The notes under the pieces are model-generated. The model ran no database searches and was not told the origin of the DNA. It worked only from the letters and a program-made list of their open reading frames with translations. A stretch of DNA of 61,542 nucleotides from Wolinella sp052173415 (GTDB lineage Bacteria > Campylobacterota > Campylobacteria > Campylobacterales > Helicobacteraceae), in contig JBQMYQ010000007.1 of assembly GCA_052173415.1 (NCBI GenBank), forward strand, positions 1-61,542. Reading direction: 5' to 3'. This document shows, piece by piece, positions 26,979 through 36,749 of this stretch. Position 1 is the stretch's first letter. Every line of letters begins with the position of its first letter. The position numbers and the translations under genes were made by a program.

Positions 26979-27980
26979 TTAAGCCTCAAGCGTGCGTAGG
27001 AGCGATTGAAATGATTCCTTAAAGAGTATGATCCCTTCTGCCAGTAGCTCATCAAAGCCCAATTCAAGGTCGATTCCTACGCGCTCAATCTCCTCAAAAA
27101 AGCAAACCTCCTCTTCAAAGGTAGGAATCGCACTCGGAGTGCGACTGCCTGCGCTCATATAAGCCTCTATAGTAGCGAGCGGTGCGGTATTGACGCTATG
27201 CGCATGCAAAAGAGAATCGACATAATAGCTCGGCGCAAGGGAATCGCCCTTGACCCCCGTGCTCGCAAAAAGCGCACGCACACCCTGAACCCGCACCGCC
27301 TCAATCTGTCGATAAATCCGCTGGGCGTTGCGGATTCCCAGCAGACTTGGGGCGATCCCAAGCTCTTGCAACATCTTGTCATACTTGCGATCCAGCCGCG
27401 AAACAAAAATACTAATCACTGCCTGCGGACGCTCCGCCTCTGCGTATTCCCCTTTGTTATAGCCCCTAGCAAACGCCTCAAGGCACTTTTGCGCCTGTTT
27501 TGGAGAGAAAACCAATGTCGCATTCACGGAGATTCCCCGAGCGATGAGTGTCTCCATCGCACCATATCCCGCCTCCGTAGCGGGAATCTTAATCATCACA
27601 TTGGGGCGCGCAATCACCTCATACAGGCGCACACCCTCGCCAATCGTCCCTACACTATCGGTGCACAAAAAAGGATCGACCTCGATGCTCACCCAGCCAT
27701 CTTCGGGATTTTCCACATGAAGAGGCATCAAAAGATCCGCCGCACGGGTAATATCTGCAATCGCAAGGGCTTCATAAATCTGCTTGGGCGCGCGCCCTTT
27801 GAGCGTGGCAATCGATTCTTTGTAAGCGGGAGAGGAGGTAAAAGAGCTTTGAAAAATCGCGGGATTGCTCGTCGCGCCCTTGATCACGCCCTTGTTGATG
27901 AGCTCAGTAAATTCCCCCTCCAAAAAATCCCGCTCAATAAAATCACACCACAGTGAAAATCCGATCTCTCCTAGCTGCAC
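26979..27980 (-). CDS. tal: Transaldolase
   Basis: Non-oxidative pentose phosphate enzyme transferring dihydroxyacetone. The 333-residue product has GATSNPAIFQSS, the Schiff-base lysine in NVMIKIPATEAG and VSVNATLVFS-type segments (GISVNATLVFSPKQAQ). The frame extends 49 codons upstream with implausible Cys/Arg-rich content overlapping serB; GTG 27980 behind AAGGAG gives VQLGEIGFSLWCDFIERD, so it is chosen. It starts 13 bases after serB. Confidence 0.93.
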   Translation of the reverse strand: MQLGEIGFSLWCDFIERDFLEGEFTELINKGVIKGATSNPAIFQSSFTSSPAYKESIATLKGRAPKQIYEALAIADITRAADLLMPLHVENPEDGWVSIEVDPFLCTDSVGTIGEGVRLYEVIARPNVMIKIPATEAGYGAMETLIARGISVNATLVFSPKQAQKCLEAFARGYNKGEYAEAERPQAVISIFVSRLDRKYDKMLQELGIAPSLLGIRNAQRIYRQIEAVRVQGVRALFASTGVKGDSLAPSYYVDSLLHAHSVNTAPLATIEAYMSAGSRTPSAIPTFEEEVCFFEEIERVGIDLELGFDELLAEGIILFKESFQSLLRTLEA

Positions 27981-27993
27981 CTTCGCTCCTTGC

Positions 27994-28614
27994 TTATAGA
28001 TGAGGTAAAATCTCGCGCAAATCCTTGCGCGTAATAACGACATTCGCTTGCGTCTGCAAGATAGGCTTCGCGCAGAATGCGACGCGCTTTGAGGCGTGGG
28101 CGAACATGGACGCGTCATTTGCCCCATCTCCGACTGCCATCGTGTCTATGGGAGCGATTCCTAAGAGCGATTGAAGCGTTTGCAACATCTCGCCTTTAGA
28201 AAATCCAAACATCATCTCACCTCCCACTTCTCCACTCAAAATGCCCTCTTTGTGGTGCAAAATATTGCTAAAATCAGCGTCAAATCCAAGCTTTACGCGC
28301 GCTTTTTGTGTAGCGTTTTTAAACCCTCCACTAAAAACTACGACTTTAACGCCCCGTCTCTTTAGCTCACTGATGAGCTCCTGCGCGCCGGGCATGAGTG
28401 GAAGATTCCCGCAAATCTCTTCCACCAAGGAGTGTTTCATGCCCTTTAAGAGCGCGACGCGACGCTTCAAGCTCTCATAAAAGTCCAGCCCTCCTTCCAT
28501 CGCGCCTTTGGTAATCGCATCAACCTCTGCGCCCACGCCGTAATGACGCGCCAGAATATCGATCGTCTCGCCATCCATCAATGTGGAATCAAAATCAAAA
28601 ACTGCTAATTTCAT
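27994..28614 (-). CDS. serB: Phosphoserine phosphatase
   Basis: HAD phosphatase completing serine synthesis. The 206-residue product has VFDFDSTLMDGETID at residue 4, VVFSGGFKNATQ near 93, and VGDGANDASMFAHA near 160. It lacks the N-terminal ACT extension of the E. coli enzyme, as usual in Helicobacter. Followed closely by tal. Confidence 0.94.
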   Translation of the reverse strand: MKLAVFDFDSTLMDGETIDILARHYGVGAEVDAITKGAMEGGLDFYESLKRRVALLKGMKHSLVEEICGNLPLMPGAQELISELKRRGVKVVVFSGGFKNATQKARVKLGFDADFSNILHHKEGILSGEVGGEMMFGFSKGEMLQTLQSLLGIAPIDTMAVGDGANDASMFAHASKRVAFCAKPILQTQANVVITRKDLREILPHL

Positions 28615-28698
28615 GGGAGTATTCTTTGGTGTGAAGATTGAAAGGGAATCGCGACGGATTGTGGCTACGATTCCCGAGGATTCTAAAAGGAGAGAGAA

Positions 28699-29187
28699 TC
28701 AAAACGTTCTCTTTAAAAGCCCTTCTGTCTTAAGAATCGTGATGAGACGATCCTCTCTCTTTCCAATTCCATAGATGATGTTGTCTTCCTCGCTAATCGT
28801 CTCTGGAGTGGGATCGATGTTTGATTCCTTAATCCGCACCGCCTCAGTGAGACGATCAATCACAAACCCCGCCACTTCGTCATTGTGTTTAATTACGATG
28901 TAGCGCGTGTCTTCATTTTGCTTCTCTGCGGGCAAGCCAAACTTTAGGTGCAGATTGACTAACGGAATCACGTTGCCACGCAGATTGAAAACCCCAAGCA
29001 CATAATCCGGCGTGCCGGGAACGCGCGTGTATTCTAGGGGCTTGATGATCTCTTGAATGCTTAAAATAGGCACGGCAAACTCTTCTTCACCCACGATAAA
29101 GCCGACAAGCTGGACGACGTTTTCCGCCTCTACAGTGGGCTGTTTTTCTTGTTGCTGCTGCTTAAAAACCTCTTGCATTCTACTCAT
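28699..29187 (-). CDS. cheW: Chemotaxis coupling protein CheW
   Basis: Links receptors to CheA. The product is a single CheW SH3-like double barrel (LVGFIVGEEEFAVPILSIQE, VFNLRGNVIPLVNLHLKFGL). ATG 29187 (MSRMQEVF) overlaps the cheA stop by 8 bases; an upstream in-frame start inside cheA is less likely. Gln-rich stretch precedes the domain. Same order cheW-cheA-cheV as in H. pylori. Confidence 0.95.
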   Translation of the reverse strand: MSRMQEVFKQQQQEKQPTVEAENVVQLVGFIVGEEEFAVPILSIQEIIKPLEYTRVPGTPDYVLGVFNLRGNVIPLVNLHLKFGLPAEKQNEDTRYIVIKHNDEVAGFVIDRLTEAVRIKESNIDPTPETISEEDNIIYGIGKREDRLITILKTEGLLKRTF

Positions 29188-31600
29188 GACCTTCGACCTC
29201 CGCATTTAGGTTGATATTTCTTTTGACAACATTCATTAGATATTCTGGTGAATAGGGCTTGGTGATATACTCCGTCATGCCCGATTCCACGCCTCGCATA
29301 CGGTCTGTCTTGCTCGTGCGACTCGTAACGGCAATGAGTGGCATGTTTTTAAATTTATTATACTTTCGAATCTCCGCAGCAAGCGTATAGCCGTCCATTT
29401 TGGGCATTTCAATGTCAATTAGCACCGCATCAAGATGCTTGTCGCCACTCTTAATCACATCAAGAGCTTCAACCCCGTTAGCCGCCTCAATCACTGTGAT
29501 TCCCAAAGGTTTAAGGGATTTTTTCATAATCGCTCGATCCGTCGTGCTATCATCAACTGCCAAAATCATATAATCGCTAGGCGCGCTCTTGTCTTTTCGC
29601 GTTTCAGTTTCTTGACTCAGCTTAGCCACGCTGACTTTGACGCGTTTTGCCATCTGCATCATCGCCGCAACATCGACAATCAACGTAACCTTACCATCAC
29701 CTCGGATCGTCGCACCGGCGATTCCCTCTGTGCCCTTCAAATAGTAGCCGAGCGACTTGATGACGATCTCTTCCTGACCGATGAGGAAATCAACAATCAC
29801 CCCGATCTTGTTTTCAGCCAACCCGATGACAACCACATACACCTCTTCAGCGTTCTCAAACACGGAATCAACCCCGAAAATATCCGCCAGGCGCACGAGC
29901 GAGAGCACCTCATCTCGTAGTCGCAAAACACTCTTACCCTCGACAGTATAGATCTCATCTTGACCCACGCGCACCGTCTCAAGAACGGAAGCTAGAGGAA
30001 TCGCGTAATACTCCTCTTGCACACCAACAAGAAGTGCCTGAATGATCGCAAGCGTTAGAGGAATCTTAAGCTTTAACGTCGTCCCTGTGCCCAACTCGCT
30101 ATCAACATCAATAATCCCGTTTAACTTCTCGATATTTGTCTTAACCACATCCATGCCCACGCCACGTCCGGACACATTAGTAATCGCTTTAGCCGTAGAG
30201 AATCCCGCCTTAAAGATGATAGAAAACGCCTCTTTATCCGTCATCATATCCGCTTCGCGCTCGCTTACAATTCCCTTCTCTATCGCCTTTGCTCGCAACA
30301 TCTCGGCGTTTAGCCCCTTACCGTCATCTTTAATCTCAATGACGATATGGTTACCCTCATTATAGGCTTTAAGTTGAATTGTGCCACCCTCGCTCTTGCC
30401 CACAGCAAGTCGATCCGCAGGCAACTCTATACCGTGGTCGCACGAGTTTCTAATAATGTGCACCAAAGGGTCGCCAATCTCTTCGACGATCGACTTATCA
30501 AGCTCGGTCTCTTCTCCACTAATTTCAAGCTCGATATTCTTGCCAAGTTCCCTAGAGAGGTCACGCACCATTCGCGGGAATTTATTAAACACCTTGCCGA
30601 TAGGTAGCATTCTCGTCTTCATAACAGCAATCTGCAAATCCGTTGTAACAATCGAGATAGAGGAGACGACCTGATTAAGCTCCTCGAGGAATTTCTCGCC
30701 CTCGTATCGCTCCTCCACGTCATCATAGATTTTAATCAGACGATTTTTGCCAAGGACGAGCTCTCCGATGAGATTCATAAGGTGATCGAGTCGCTTAACA
30801 TCAACGCGAATCGTCTGCTCCACCGAAGTAGCCGGAGCTTTCGCCGCTTGAGCACCCTCTCCTACTTTTGGTTTTGCTGTAGCGGGCTTAGGAGTAGCCG
30901 GAGTAGGAGTTGGTTTGACTTCAGCCGCTTTGGGCGCAGCAACCGGAGCCGATTTAGTCTCAGGAGCTTTAGGCGTAACAGGCGAAGCTGAAGCGACATC
31001 TACGTTTGCCGGAGCCTGAATATCATCACTCTCGCCTCGTGCGCGCTTCTCTTCTCGTCGCTTGCGATCTTCCGCTTGCCTTTTTTGGAGAAGTCGCTCA
31101 ATCTCGCCCTCAATCTCTTCGGGGCTCATGTTGGCATAATCGGGCTCGGGCTCATCGGCACTCGCAACAGGCTCAGGCTCGGGAGCCGGCGTAGTCTCGA
31201 CGGCACTTTGCCCTTTGGAGATTCCATCAAGTCGCTCAATAATCTTATCGATGGAGATTCCGCTGTTCTCATCGCTCCCTGTGTCGCGAATCGCGGAGAG
31301 CAGCGCCTTCATCAGGTCAATTGATTCGAGCACCACATCCATAATATCGGGGGTAAGTTTAAGCTCTCCGTGGCGAGCTTTGTTCAAAACATCTTCCATG
31401 TGGTGAGTCAAACGAGTTAAGACACCAAAATTCAAAAAGGAGCTAGACCCCTTAATCGTGTGCGCAACTCGGAAAATTCGGTTCAAAAGCTCCAAATCCT
31501 CCGGATTATTCTCAAGCTCGACCAAATCCTGATCGAGCTGTTCGATCATCTCAAACGCCTCAATAAGAAAGTCTTCCATTATTTCTTGCATCTCATCCAT
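29180..31600 (-). CDS. cheA: Chemotaxis histidine kinase CheA with fused receiver (CheAY)
   Basis: 806 residues. HPt domain at 1-105 with phosphorylatable His47 (RVAHTIKGSSSFLNF); Pro/Ala/Lys-rich linker about 130-265; dimerisation and HATPase domains (HIIRNSCDHGIELPADR N box, GRGVGMDVVKTNIEKL G box); CheW-like regulatory domain about 535-670; receiver domain about 685-800 with acceptor Asp in DAVLIDIEMPKMDGY and Lys in TKPYS. The CheA-CheY fusion is typical of Campylobacterota and acts as a phosphate sink or additional output. No P2 CheY-binding domain is evident. Ends with TAG. Confidence 0.97.
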   Translation of the reverse strand: MDEMQEIMEDFLIEAFEMIEQLDQDLVELENNPEDLELLNRIFRVAHTIKGSSSFLNFGVLTRLTHHMEDVLNKARHGELKLTPDIMDVVLESIDLMKALLSAIRDTGSDENSGISIDKIIERLDGISKGQSAVETTPAPEPEPVASADEPEPDYANMSPEEIEGEIERLLQKRQAEDRKRREEKRARGESDDIQAPANVDVASASPVTPKAPETKSAPVAAPKAAEVKPTPTPATPKPATAKPKVGEGAQAAKAPATSVEQTIRVDVKRLDHLMNLIGELVLGKNRLIKIYDDVEERYEGEKFLEELNQVVSSISIVTTDLQIAVMKTRMLPIGKVFNKFPRMVRDLSRELGKNIELEISGEETELDKSIVEEIGDPLVHIIRNSCDHGIELPADRLAVGKSEGGTIQLKAYNEGNHIVIEIKDDGKGLNAEMLRAKAIEKGIVSEREADMMTDKEAFSIIFKAGFSTAKAITNVSGRGVGMDVVKTNIEKLNGIIDVDSELGTGTTLKLKIPLTLAIIQALLVGVQEEYYAIPLASVLETVRVGQDEIYTVEGKSVLRLRDEVLSLVRLADIFGVDSVFENAEEVYVVVIGLAENKIGVIVDFLIGQEEIVIKSLGYYLKGTEGIAGATIRGDGKVTLIVDVAAMMQMAKRVKVSVAKLSQETETRKDKSAPSDYMILAVDDSTTDRAIMKKSLKPLGITVIEAANGVEALDVIKSGDKHLDAVLIDIEMPKMDGYTLAAEIRKYNKFKNMPLIAVTSRTSKTDRMRGVESGMTEYITKPYSPEYLMNVVKRNINLNAEVEGHE

Positions 31601-31624
31601 TATGGCACCTTTGTTTGGAATAAG

Positions 31625-32566
31625 TTACGCTTCAACGCGCTTTTCTAAAACACGCTCGATCTCTTCATAGAAGACATCGGCATCAAATTTGACCACATAG
31701 GCCTCTCCACCAACCTCTTTTCCTTGTATAGCACTAAGCTTATTGCTAATTGAAGAGCTAAAGATGATGGGAATCCTAGCAAACCGTTTGTCATCTTTCG
31801 CTTTTGTAGCGAAGTGGAAGCCATCCATTTGAGGCATTTCCACGTCAGATACGATAATCTTCAACTCCTCATGAAGCCGCTCGCCGTGGGTCTCATAGAG
31901 TGCCTCAAGCTTTTGCAATCCCACCTCGCCATCAATCGCCTCAATCACCCTAAAGCCCATCCCCTCGAGTGTTTCACGCACGATTCTTCGAGCAATCGAG
32001 CTATCATCAAGCACCAAAGCCGTCCCTTCAAAGCTCTTGCGCTTCTTGTCGCTACTCATTTCAGGCTGGTAGAATCCAAGTTCCTGCACGATACTCTCTA
32101 GGTCAAGAATCAACAAAACCCGATCGTCCTCAATCCGTGTAACCCCAGTAATTTTGTTGCGATCCATGTTTCCATAGCTGGAGCTAAAGTGCGCAGGCTC
32201 AATATCTTTCCAACTGATCCTGCGGATGCGCTTTGCCTCGTGCACAACAAAGCCGATAGAGACGTTATTAAACTCCGCGATGATGACCCGCGACTTGACT
32301 TTCTTGTCAATCGGGACCTCCACGCCCATCCAACGAGATAGATCAATGATGGGGATCACCATTCCGCGCAAATCAAACACTCCCTCAACATAGTCGGGGA
32401 CACCGGGGAGCTCGGTCAATTCGGGCATTCTAATGATCTCTTTAACCTTTGCGACGTTGATTCCATAGATTCCCTCATCTATCACGCCCTCTTCGAGCTT
32501 GAAAATCCGAAAATCCACCAACTCCATTTCGTTTGTGCCGATTTTTTCGTTACTGATTGCGGACAC
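31625..32566 (-). CDS. cheV: CheV-type coupling protein (CheW plus receiver)
   Basis: 313 residues: CheW domain (about 15-165; GVFDLRGMVIPIIDLSRWMG) and receiver domain (about 185-305; LVLDDSSIARR, acceptor Asp in IVSDVEMPQMDGF). It couples receptors to CheA and can take phosphate from it. GTG start behind AGGAG. Located 24 bases before cheA; corresponds in position to CheV3 of H. pylori. Confidence 0.93.
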   Translation of the reverse strand: MSAISNEKIGTNEMELVDFRIFKLEEGVIDEGIYGINVAKVKEIIRMPELTELPGVPDYVEGVFDLRGMVIPIIDLSRWMGVEVPIDKKVKSRVIIAEFNNVSIGFVVHEAKRIRRISWKDIEPAHFSSSYGNMDRNKITGVTRIEDDRVLLILDLESIVQELGFYQPEMSSDKKRKSFEGTALVLDDSSIARRIVRETLEGMGFRVIEAIDGEVGLQKLEALYETHGERLHEELKIIVSDVEMPQMDGFHFATKAKDDKRFARIPIIFSSSISNKLSAIQGKEVGGEAYVVKFDADVFYEEIERVLEKRVEA

Positions 32567-32568
32567 GC

Positions 32569-33321
32569 TTAGAGACTCCTTAAATTAGAATGAATTCTCT
32601 TACTCACTAGCAAAACCACACCACTGCTAGATTCTACTACAAAATATTTTTCATTGCAAGCAAGCGAGGGCAAGGCGACATAAACGCCCTCGCTCGCCTC
32701 TATCGCGCCCACCGAGTGAAAATGCCCCTCAAAAATCCACTTTGCCTCGCCCATTCGATACTTCCGCAGACGCTCTTTTGCAAGCTTTTTTACATCCATT
32801 CCCCATCTTAGATTTTTCGCAGAGATTTTTTTATTCACAAGGGCAAAAACGCGCCCTTGTAAGCACCGATCCAGCGCATTTAACAGCCAAAGCAGCGCAC
32901 GATTCCTGATGATTTTTGTGTAAATTTCATAGCGAATCCCCAACCCAAAATCGCCATGCGCAAGCCATGCGTATTCATCGCCGATACGAAACAGCGCAGG
33001 TTGTGCATCGCGGGGGATAATCTTCACGTTAGGCACGCGCCCGCCTAGATTAAAGTCATGATTCCCCTCAAACCAATAAATAACCCGCTTTTTACCCAAC
33101 TCAGAAATCCGTGCAAGCAGTGCCTCATGGGGCTTGAAACTCGCTTTGATTCCGCCAAAAAGCAAATCAAAAATATCGCCCATGAGAAAAATAGGTGCAG
33201 TCGATTCCTCGCTCTCTAGCGTGCTCCAAAGCTTTTCTAAAAAGTGATTTTTCTCGTTTTCGTGGGAATCGGCAACAAAAACCGCACCATGGGTAACCTC
33301 GCCCCAAATAGGCTCATTCAT
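32569..33321 (-). CDS. LpxH-like metallophosphoesterase
   Basis: Calcineurin-like phosphoesterase, probably the UDP-2,3-diacylglucosamine pyrophosphatase of lipid A synthesis. Motifs: VADSHENEKN (Asp-x-His), GDIFDLLFG, FEGNHDFNLGG, AHGDFG, FEGHFHS. About 250 residues. The ATG at 33321 makes an ATGA overlap with the argC stop and replaces a 16-codon upstream extension. LpxH itself is the best guess; other UDP-sugar phosphatases are possible. Confidence 0.8.
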   Translation of the reverse strand: MNEPIWGEVTHGAVFVADSHENEKNHFLEKLWSTLESEESTAPIFLMGDIFDLLFGGIKASFKPHEALLARISELGKKRVIYWFEGNHDFNLGGRVPNVKIIPRDAQPALFRIGDEYAWLAHGDFGLGIRYEIYTKIIRNRALLWLLNALDRCLQGRVFALVNKKISAKNLRWGMDVKKLAKERLRKYRMGEAKWIFEGHFHSVGAIEASEGVYVALPSLACNEKYFVVESSSGVVLLVSKRIHSNLRSL

Positions 33322-34331
33322 GGCGCGTAGGCATATCGCGGAAGCCCGCAATCTTCGGGGAATCCGCACATTAAATTCGCATTCGCCACCGCCTGCGAGC
33401 TCGCCCCGCGCAGGAGATTATCAATCGCGCTATTTACCCACAAATCACGCCCATCACTCTTAGCGTAAATATCGCAAAAATGCGTCCCAGCCACGGCTTT
33501 AACCTCCACGGGTGCAGGGCGCAAACGAATAAAGGGCTCACTTTCGTAGCGATCCTCAAGGATTCGCATCGCATCGATGGGCTCTTTTAAGCGCGCATAG
33601 ATGGAGATGAGCATACCTCGAGTAAGCGGGATTAGATGGGGCACAAAACGCACCTTGATGTTTTGGTGTCCAAAAAATGCAATTTTCTCCTCCATCTCCG
33701 GCTCATGCCGATGAGAGAGGGGCGAATAGGCGAACAGATTCTCATTAATCGTCGGGAAATGCGTATTTTGCGTGAGCTTCTTCCCCGCACCACTCACGCC
33801 ACTTTTCGCATCGACAAACAGTGAATGCTCCGCATCAAGATAGGGGACAAAGGGCAAGATTCCCAGTAGCGTCGCGGTGGGATAGCAACCCGGATTGGCG
33901 ATTAATCGCGCAGGGGGAATCGCCTCTCTCGCCCACTCAACCAGCCCATACACGCTCAGTGCGAGATTTTCCTTATCCGCATGCGAGCAATAGTGCGCCT
34001 CATATCGCTCTAAGCTTAGACGATAATCCGCCGAGAGATCCACGATTCTCGCCCCCAGCGCCAAAGCCTCTTTGGCAAATTCCATAGACTGCTTGTGCGG
34101 AAGCGCGAGGAAGAGCAGCCTGCATTGCGCTGCACCCTCTTTTGCGTTGGCTTTTTGAACTTTAAGCCCGCTTATCCCTTTTAAGCTTGTATGAAGCTCA
34201 TCTAGGGCGATTCCCCCCTCGCTGTTGGCAACATAGACGAGGTCAAAATGAGGGTGATTGAGCAAAATCTTGACTAGCTCAAGCCCTGTATATCCGCTTA
34301 CACCGACGATTCCCACTGGGATTTTTTGCAT
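33318..34331 (-). CDS. argC: N-acetyl-gamma-glutamyl-phosphate reductase
   Basis: Third step of arginine synthesis. 337 residues; GVSGYTGLELVKILLNHP (NADP fold, residue 9), active Cys in IANPGCYPTATLLGIL (near 147), SGAGKK, and His in RHEPEMEEK. ATG overlaps the thiS stop (TAATG). Downstream 4-base overlap with the LpxH-like gene. Confidence 0.96.
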   Translation of the reverse strand: MQKIPVGIVGVSGYTGLELVKILLNHPHFDLVYVANSEGGIALDELHTSLKGISGLKVQKANAKEGAAQCRLLFLALPHKQSMEFAKEALALGARIVDLSADYRLSLERYEAHYCSHADKENLALSVYGLVEWAREAIPPARLIANPGCYPTATLLGILPFVPYLDAEHSLFVDAKSGVSGAGKKLTQNTHFPTINENLFAYSPLSHRHEPEMEEKIAFFGHQNIKVRFVPHLIPLTRGMLISIYARLKEPIDAMRILEDRYESEPFIRLRPAPVEVKAVAGTHFCDIYAKSDGRDLWVNSAIDNLLRGASSQAVANANLMCGFPEDCGLPRYAYAP

Positions 34332-34552
34332 TACCCACCTCCGACAAAATGCAATAGCTCAATCCTGTCCCCATCTTTTGGGACAAAATTCTCCCATTCG
34401 CTCGCCTTGATGATCTGCGTATTCACCGCAGCTGCCATGACTTTATTGACGATTCCTAGAGTTTGCATGACTTCTGAAAGTGTGCTAGCTTCTGCGAAAT
34501 CGCACTTCTGCCCATTAATTAGTAGCCTCTTTAGGCACGTAAACTCGCTCAT
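34331..34552 (-). CDS. thiS: Sulfur carrier protein ThiS
   Basis: 73-residue ubiquitin-fold protein ending ELLHFVGGG, whose C-terminal Gly-Gly is adenylated and thiocarboxylated to donate sulfur to the thiazole of thiamin. LLINGQKCDFAEASTLSEVM is the N-terminal hairpin. It overlaps argC by one base; other thi genes are not nearby. Confidence 0.88.
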   Translation of the reverse strand: MSEFTCLKRLLINGQKCDFAEASTLSEVMQTLGIVNKVMAAAVNTQIIKASEWENFVPKDGDRIELLHFVGGG

Positions 34553-34568
34553 CTCCGCCCCCTCGCGC

Positions 34569-35861
34569 TTATTTTTTAGAAAAATAGCGAGTGAAAAACC
34601 CTTGAATATTTTCCTGTTTCGTGCGCGAAAGAGCTAGTTCGCCCGTTTTGACCTCTTTTGTGATCGTGCTCCCCGCGCCGATAATGCTATCATCTTGGAT
34701 ATTTAGCGGCGCAATGAGCTGGGAATCACTCCCCACAAAGACATTTTTACCGATTTTTGTGAAGCTCTTTTTCTTGCCATCATAGTTGCACGTAATCACG
34801 CCTGCACCGATATTGCTCCCCGCACCCACTTCACAATCCCCCAGATAGCTCAAATGCCCCGCCTTCACATCGTGCAGAGTCGATTTTTTGACCTCGACAA
34901 AGTTCCCGATATGAGAATCGATAATCTCGCACTCAGGTCTAAGATGCGCCATAGGACCGATGTCGCTCCGAATCACGCGGGAATCCTCGATAACGCTGTG
35001 CGCTTTGATGTGCGATTCCTCGATATAAGAATCGCCCGTGATACTCGCGCCATTTTCCACCGTGCATTCGCCAATAAACTGCACCCCATCCTCAATATAT
35101 ATGCTCTCGGGGAGACGCATACTCACGCCGCGGCGCATCCAGTGCCCCCTGATTCGCTCCAACATGACCGTCTCAGCCTGCGCCAAATCCGCTTTGGAAT
35201 TCACCCCCTGAAAGCTCTCCTCCTGCACCCACAGGGGGGGAATCTGCACCCCATCACGGCGCGCAAGGGCAATCACATCGGTGAGGTAATACTCGCACTG
35301 AGCATTATCATTACGAAGCTTTGGTAGGTAGCGTTGCAATAGCTCGCGCCGAAAAAGATAAACGCCCGCATTGACACTTTTAATAAGCTTCTCCTCGCTG
35401 TTTGCGTCCTTCTCCTCAATAATGCGCTCTACCATGCCATCATGAATCACCACGCGTCCATACCCCAAAGGATCGCAAGGCTCAAAAACGCTCATCGCTA
35501 AAGGAGCATCGCACTCTAGGAATCGCGCTAATTGTGCCGATTCCACGAGTGGCATATCGCCATTTAGCACCAAAATTTTCTCATATTTAGGCGCGATTCC
35601 CATGAGCGCGCCACCTGTGCCGGGATAGCGCGCGTAATCTTGGATCACATAGCAAAGATCGGGGAAATACCGCTCCATACGCGATCTCACCTGCTCGTAT
35701 TCGTGAAAAAGCACCACGCTCACATCATCGCTGAGCTTCTTCGCCTCACGGATCACATAGTAGAGCATCTCCCTGCCTGCGATTTTATGGAGCACTTTTG
35801 GGGTTTTGGATTTCATTCTCGTGCCTGCACCCGCCGCGAGAATTACGATTGATAAGTTCAT
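34569..35861 (-). CDS. glmU: Bifunctional GlmU, UDP-GlcNAc pyrophosphorylase/acetyltransferase
   Basis: Makes UDP-GlcNAc for cell wall and pseudaminic acid. N-terminal nucleotidyltransferase: LAAGAGTRMKSKTPKVLHKI, LNGDMPLV; C-terminal left-handed beta-helix acetyltransferase with hexapeptide repeats (about 250-425), ITCNYDGKKK. 430 residues, normal. ATG follows AAGG at longer spacing. Divergent from motA across 96 bases. Confidence 0.97.
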   Translation of the reverse strand: MNLSIVILAAGAGTRMKSKTPKVLHKIAGREMLYYVIREAKKLSDDVSVVLFHEYEQVRSRMERYFPDLCYVIQDYARYPGTGGALMGIAPKYEKILVLNGDMPLVESAQLARFLECDAPLAMSVFEPCDPLGYGRVVIHDGMVERIIEEKDANSEEKLIKSVNAGVYLFRRELLQRYLPKLRNDNAQCEYYLTDVIALARRDGVQIPPLWVQEESFQGVNSKADLAQAETVMLERIRGHWMRRGVSMRLPESIYIEDGVQFIGECTVENGASITGDSYIEESHIKAHSVIEDSRVIRSDIGPMAHLRPECEIIDSHIGNFVEVKKSTLHDVKAGHLSYLGDCEVGAGSNIGAGVITCNYDGKKKSFTKIGKNVFVGSDSQLIAPLNIQDDSIIGAGSTITKEVKTGELALSRTKQENIQGFFTRYFSKK

Positions 35862-35957
35862 CTTGGTGAAAACCTTATATTTTTATGAATTTATGAGATT
35901 TTAACACAACAGAATTTACAATCAGCCATTTTATGCCTAGCATTTTGGGGAGGGTCG

Positions 35958-36722
35958 ATGGATTTAGGTAGTGTCATTGGAATGGTTCTGATCGTCGTGT
36001 TGCTAGGCTCGGCGATGATGATGGGGGTGGGAATCGGTCCATACATCGATATTCCTTCCGTTTTGATTACCTTTGGAGGGTCAATCGCCGCACTTCTTGT
36101 CTCGTTCAAAGTCGAGCAAATGAAGATCTTCGTAAAGCTCATGGGAATCGCGTTCAAACCTCAGAAATACGATATTCCTGCACTCATCAAGAAGCTCGTT
36201 ACTTACGCGACGCAAGCGCGGCGTGATGGGATTCTCTCACTGGAGCAGACGGCGAATCAAGAGGAGAACGACTTCCTGCGCAAGGGTCTCAGCATGGCGG
36301 TCGATGGCACGGAGCCCGATACAATTCGCGAGCTTTTGGAGATTGATATGGAGCAAACACTCGGGCGACATAAGGGAAATGCCGCGATTTTTGATACTTG
36401 GGCGGCGTTTGGTGGTTCGTTTGGAATGCTTGGGACGCTCATTGGTCTAGTGGCAATGCTTATGAATATGTCCGACCCAAGCTCGATTGGGCCTGCGATG
36501 GCGGTCGCGTTGATTACGACGTTTTATGGATCGCTTATCGGTAACGTGCTTGGTTCGCCTATTGCGAGCATTTTACAAATCCGCGCGGGCGATGAGGCTC
36601 TTGTGAAGCTGCTCATCATCGAGGGAATCATGTCCATTCAGGCGGGTGATAACCCGCGCACTCTGGAGGCGAAACTCCTTGCGTTCTTGCCTCCGGCGCA
36701 AAGAGTTAGTCAGTTTGAATGA
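35958..36722 (+). CDS. motA: Flagellar motor stator protein MotA
   Basis: 254-residue four-helix membrane protein of the proton-driven stator, with the cytoplasmic loop (about 65-145) containing charged residues that touch FliG, and the conserved FDTWAAFGGSFGMLGTLIGLV and MAVALITTFYGSLIGN segments. ATG preceded by GGGGAGGG. First gene of motA-motB-fliP. Confidence 0.96.
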   Translation: MDLGSVIGMVLIVVLLGSAMMMGVGIGPYIDIPSVLITFGGSIAALLVSFKVEQMKIFVKLMGIAFKPQKYDIPALIKKLVTYATQARRDGILSLEQTANQEENDFLRKGLSMAVDGTEPDTIRELLEIDMEQTLGRHKGNAAIFDTWAAFGGSFGMLGTLIGLVAMLMNMSDPSSIGPAMAVALITTFYGSLIGNVLGSPIASILQIRAGDEALVKLLIIEGIMSIQAGDNPRTLEAKLLAFLPPAQRVSQFE

Positions 36723-36749
36723 CTATTTAAGTAAATAGGTGGGAATCCT

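Noticed and set aside
27198..27956. 252-codon plus-strand open frame
   Set aside because: Antisense shadow of tal.
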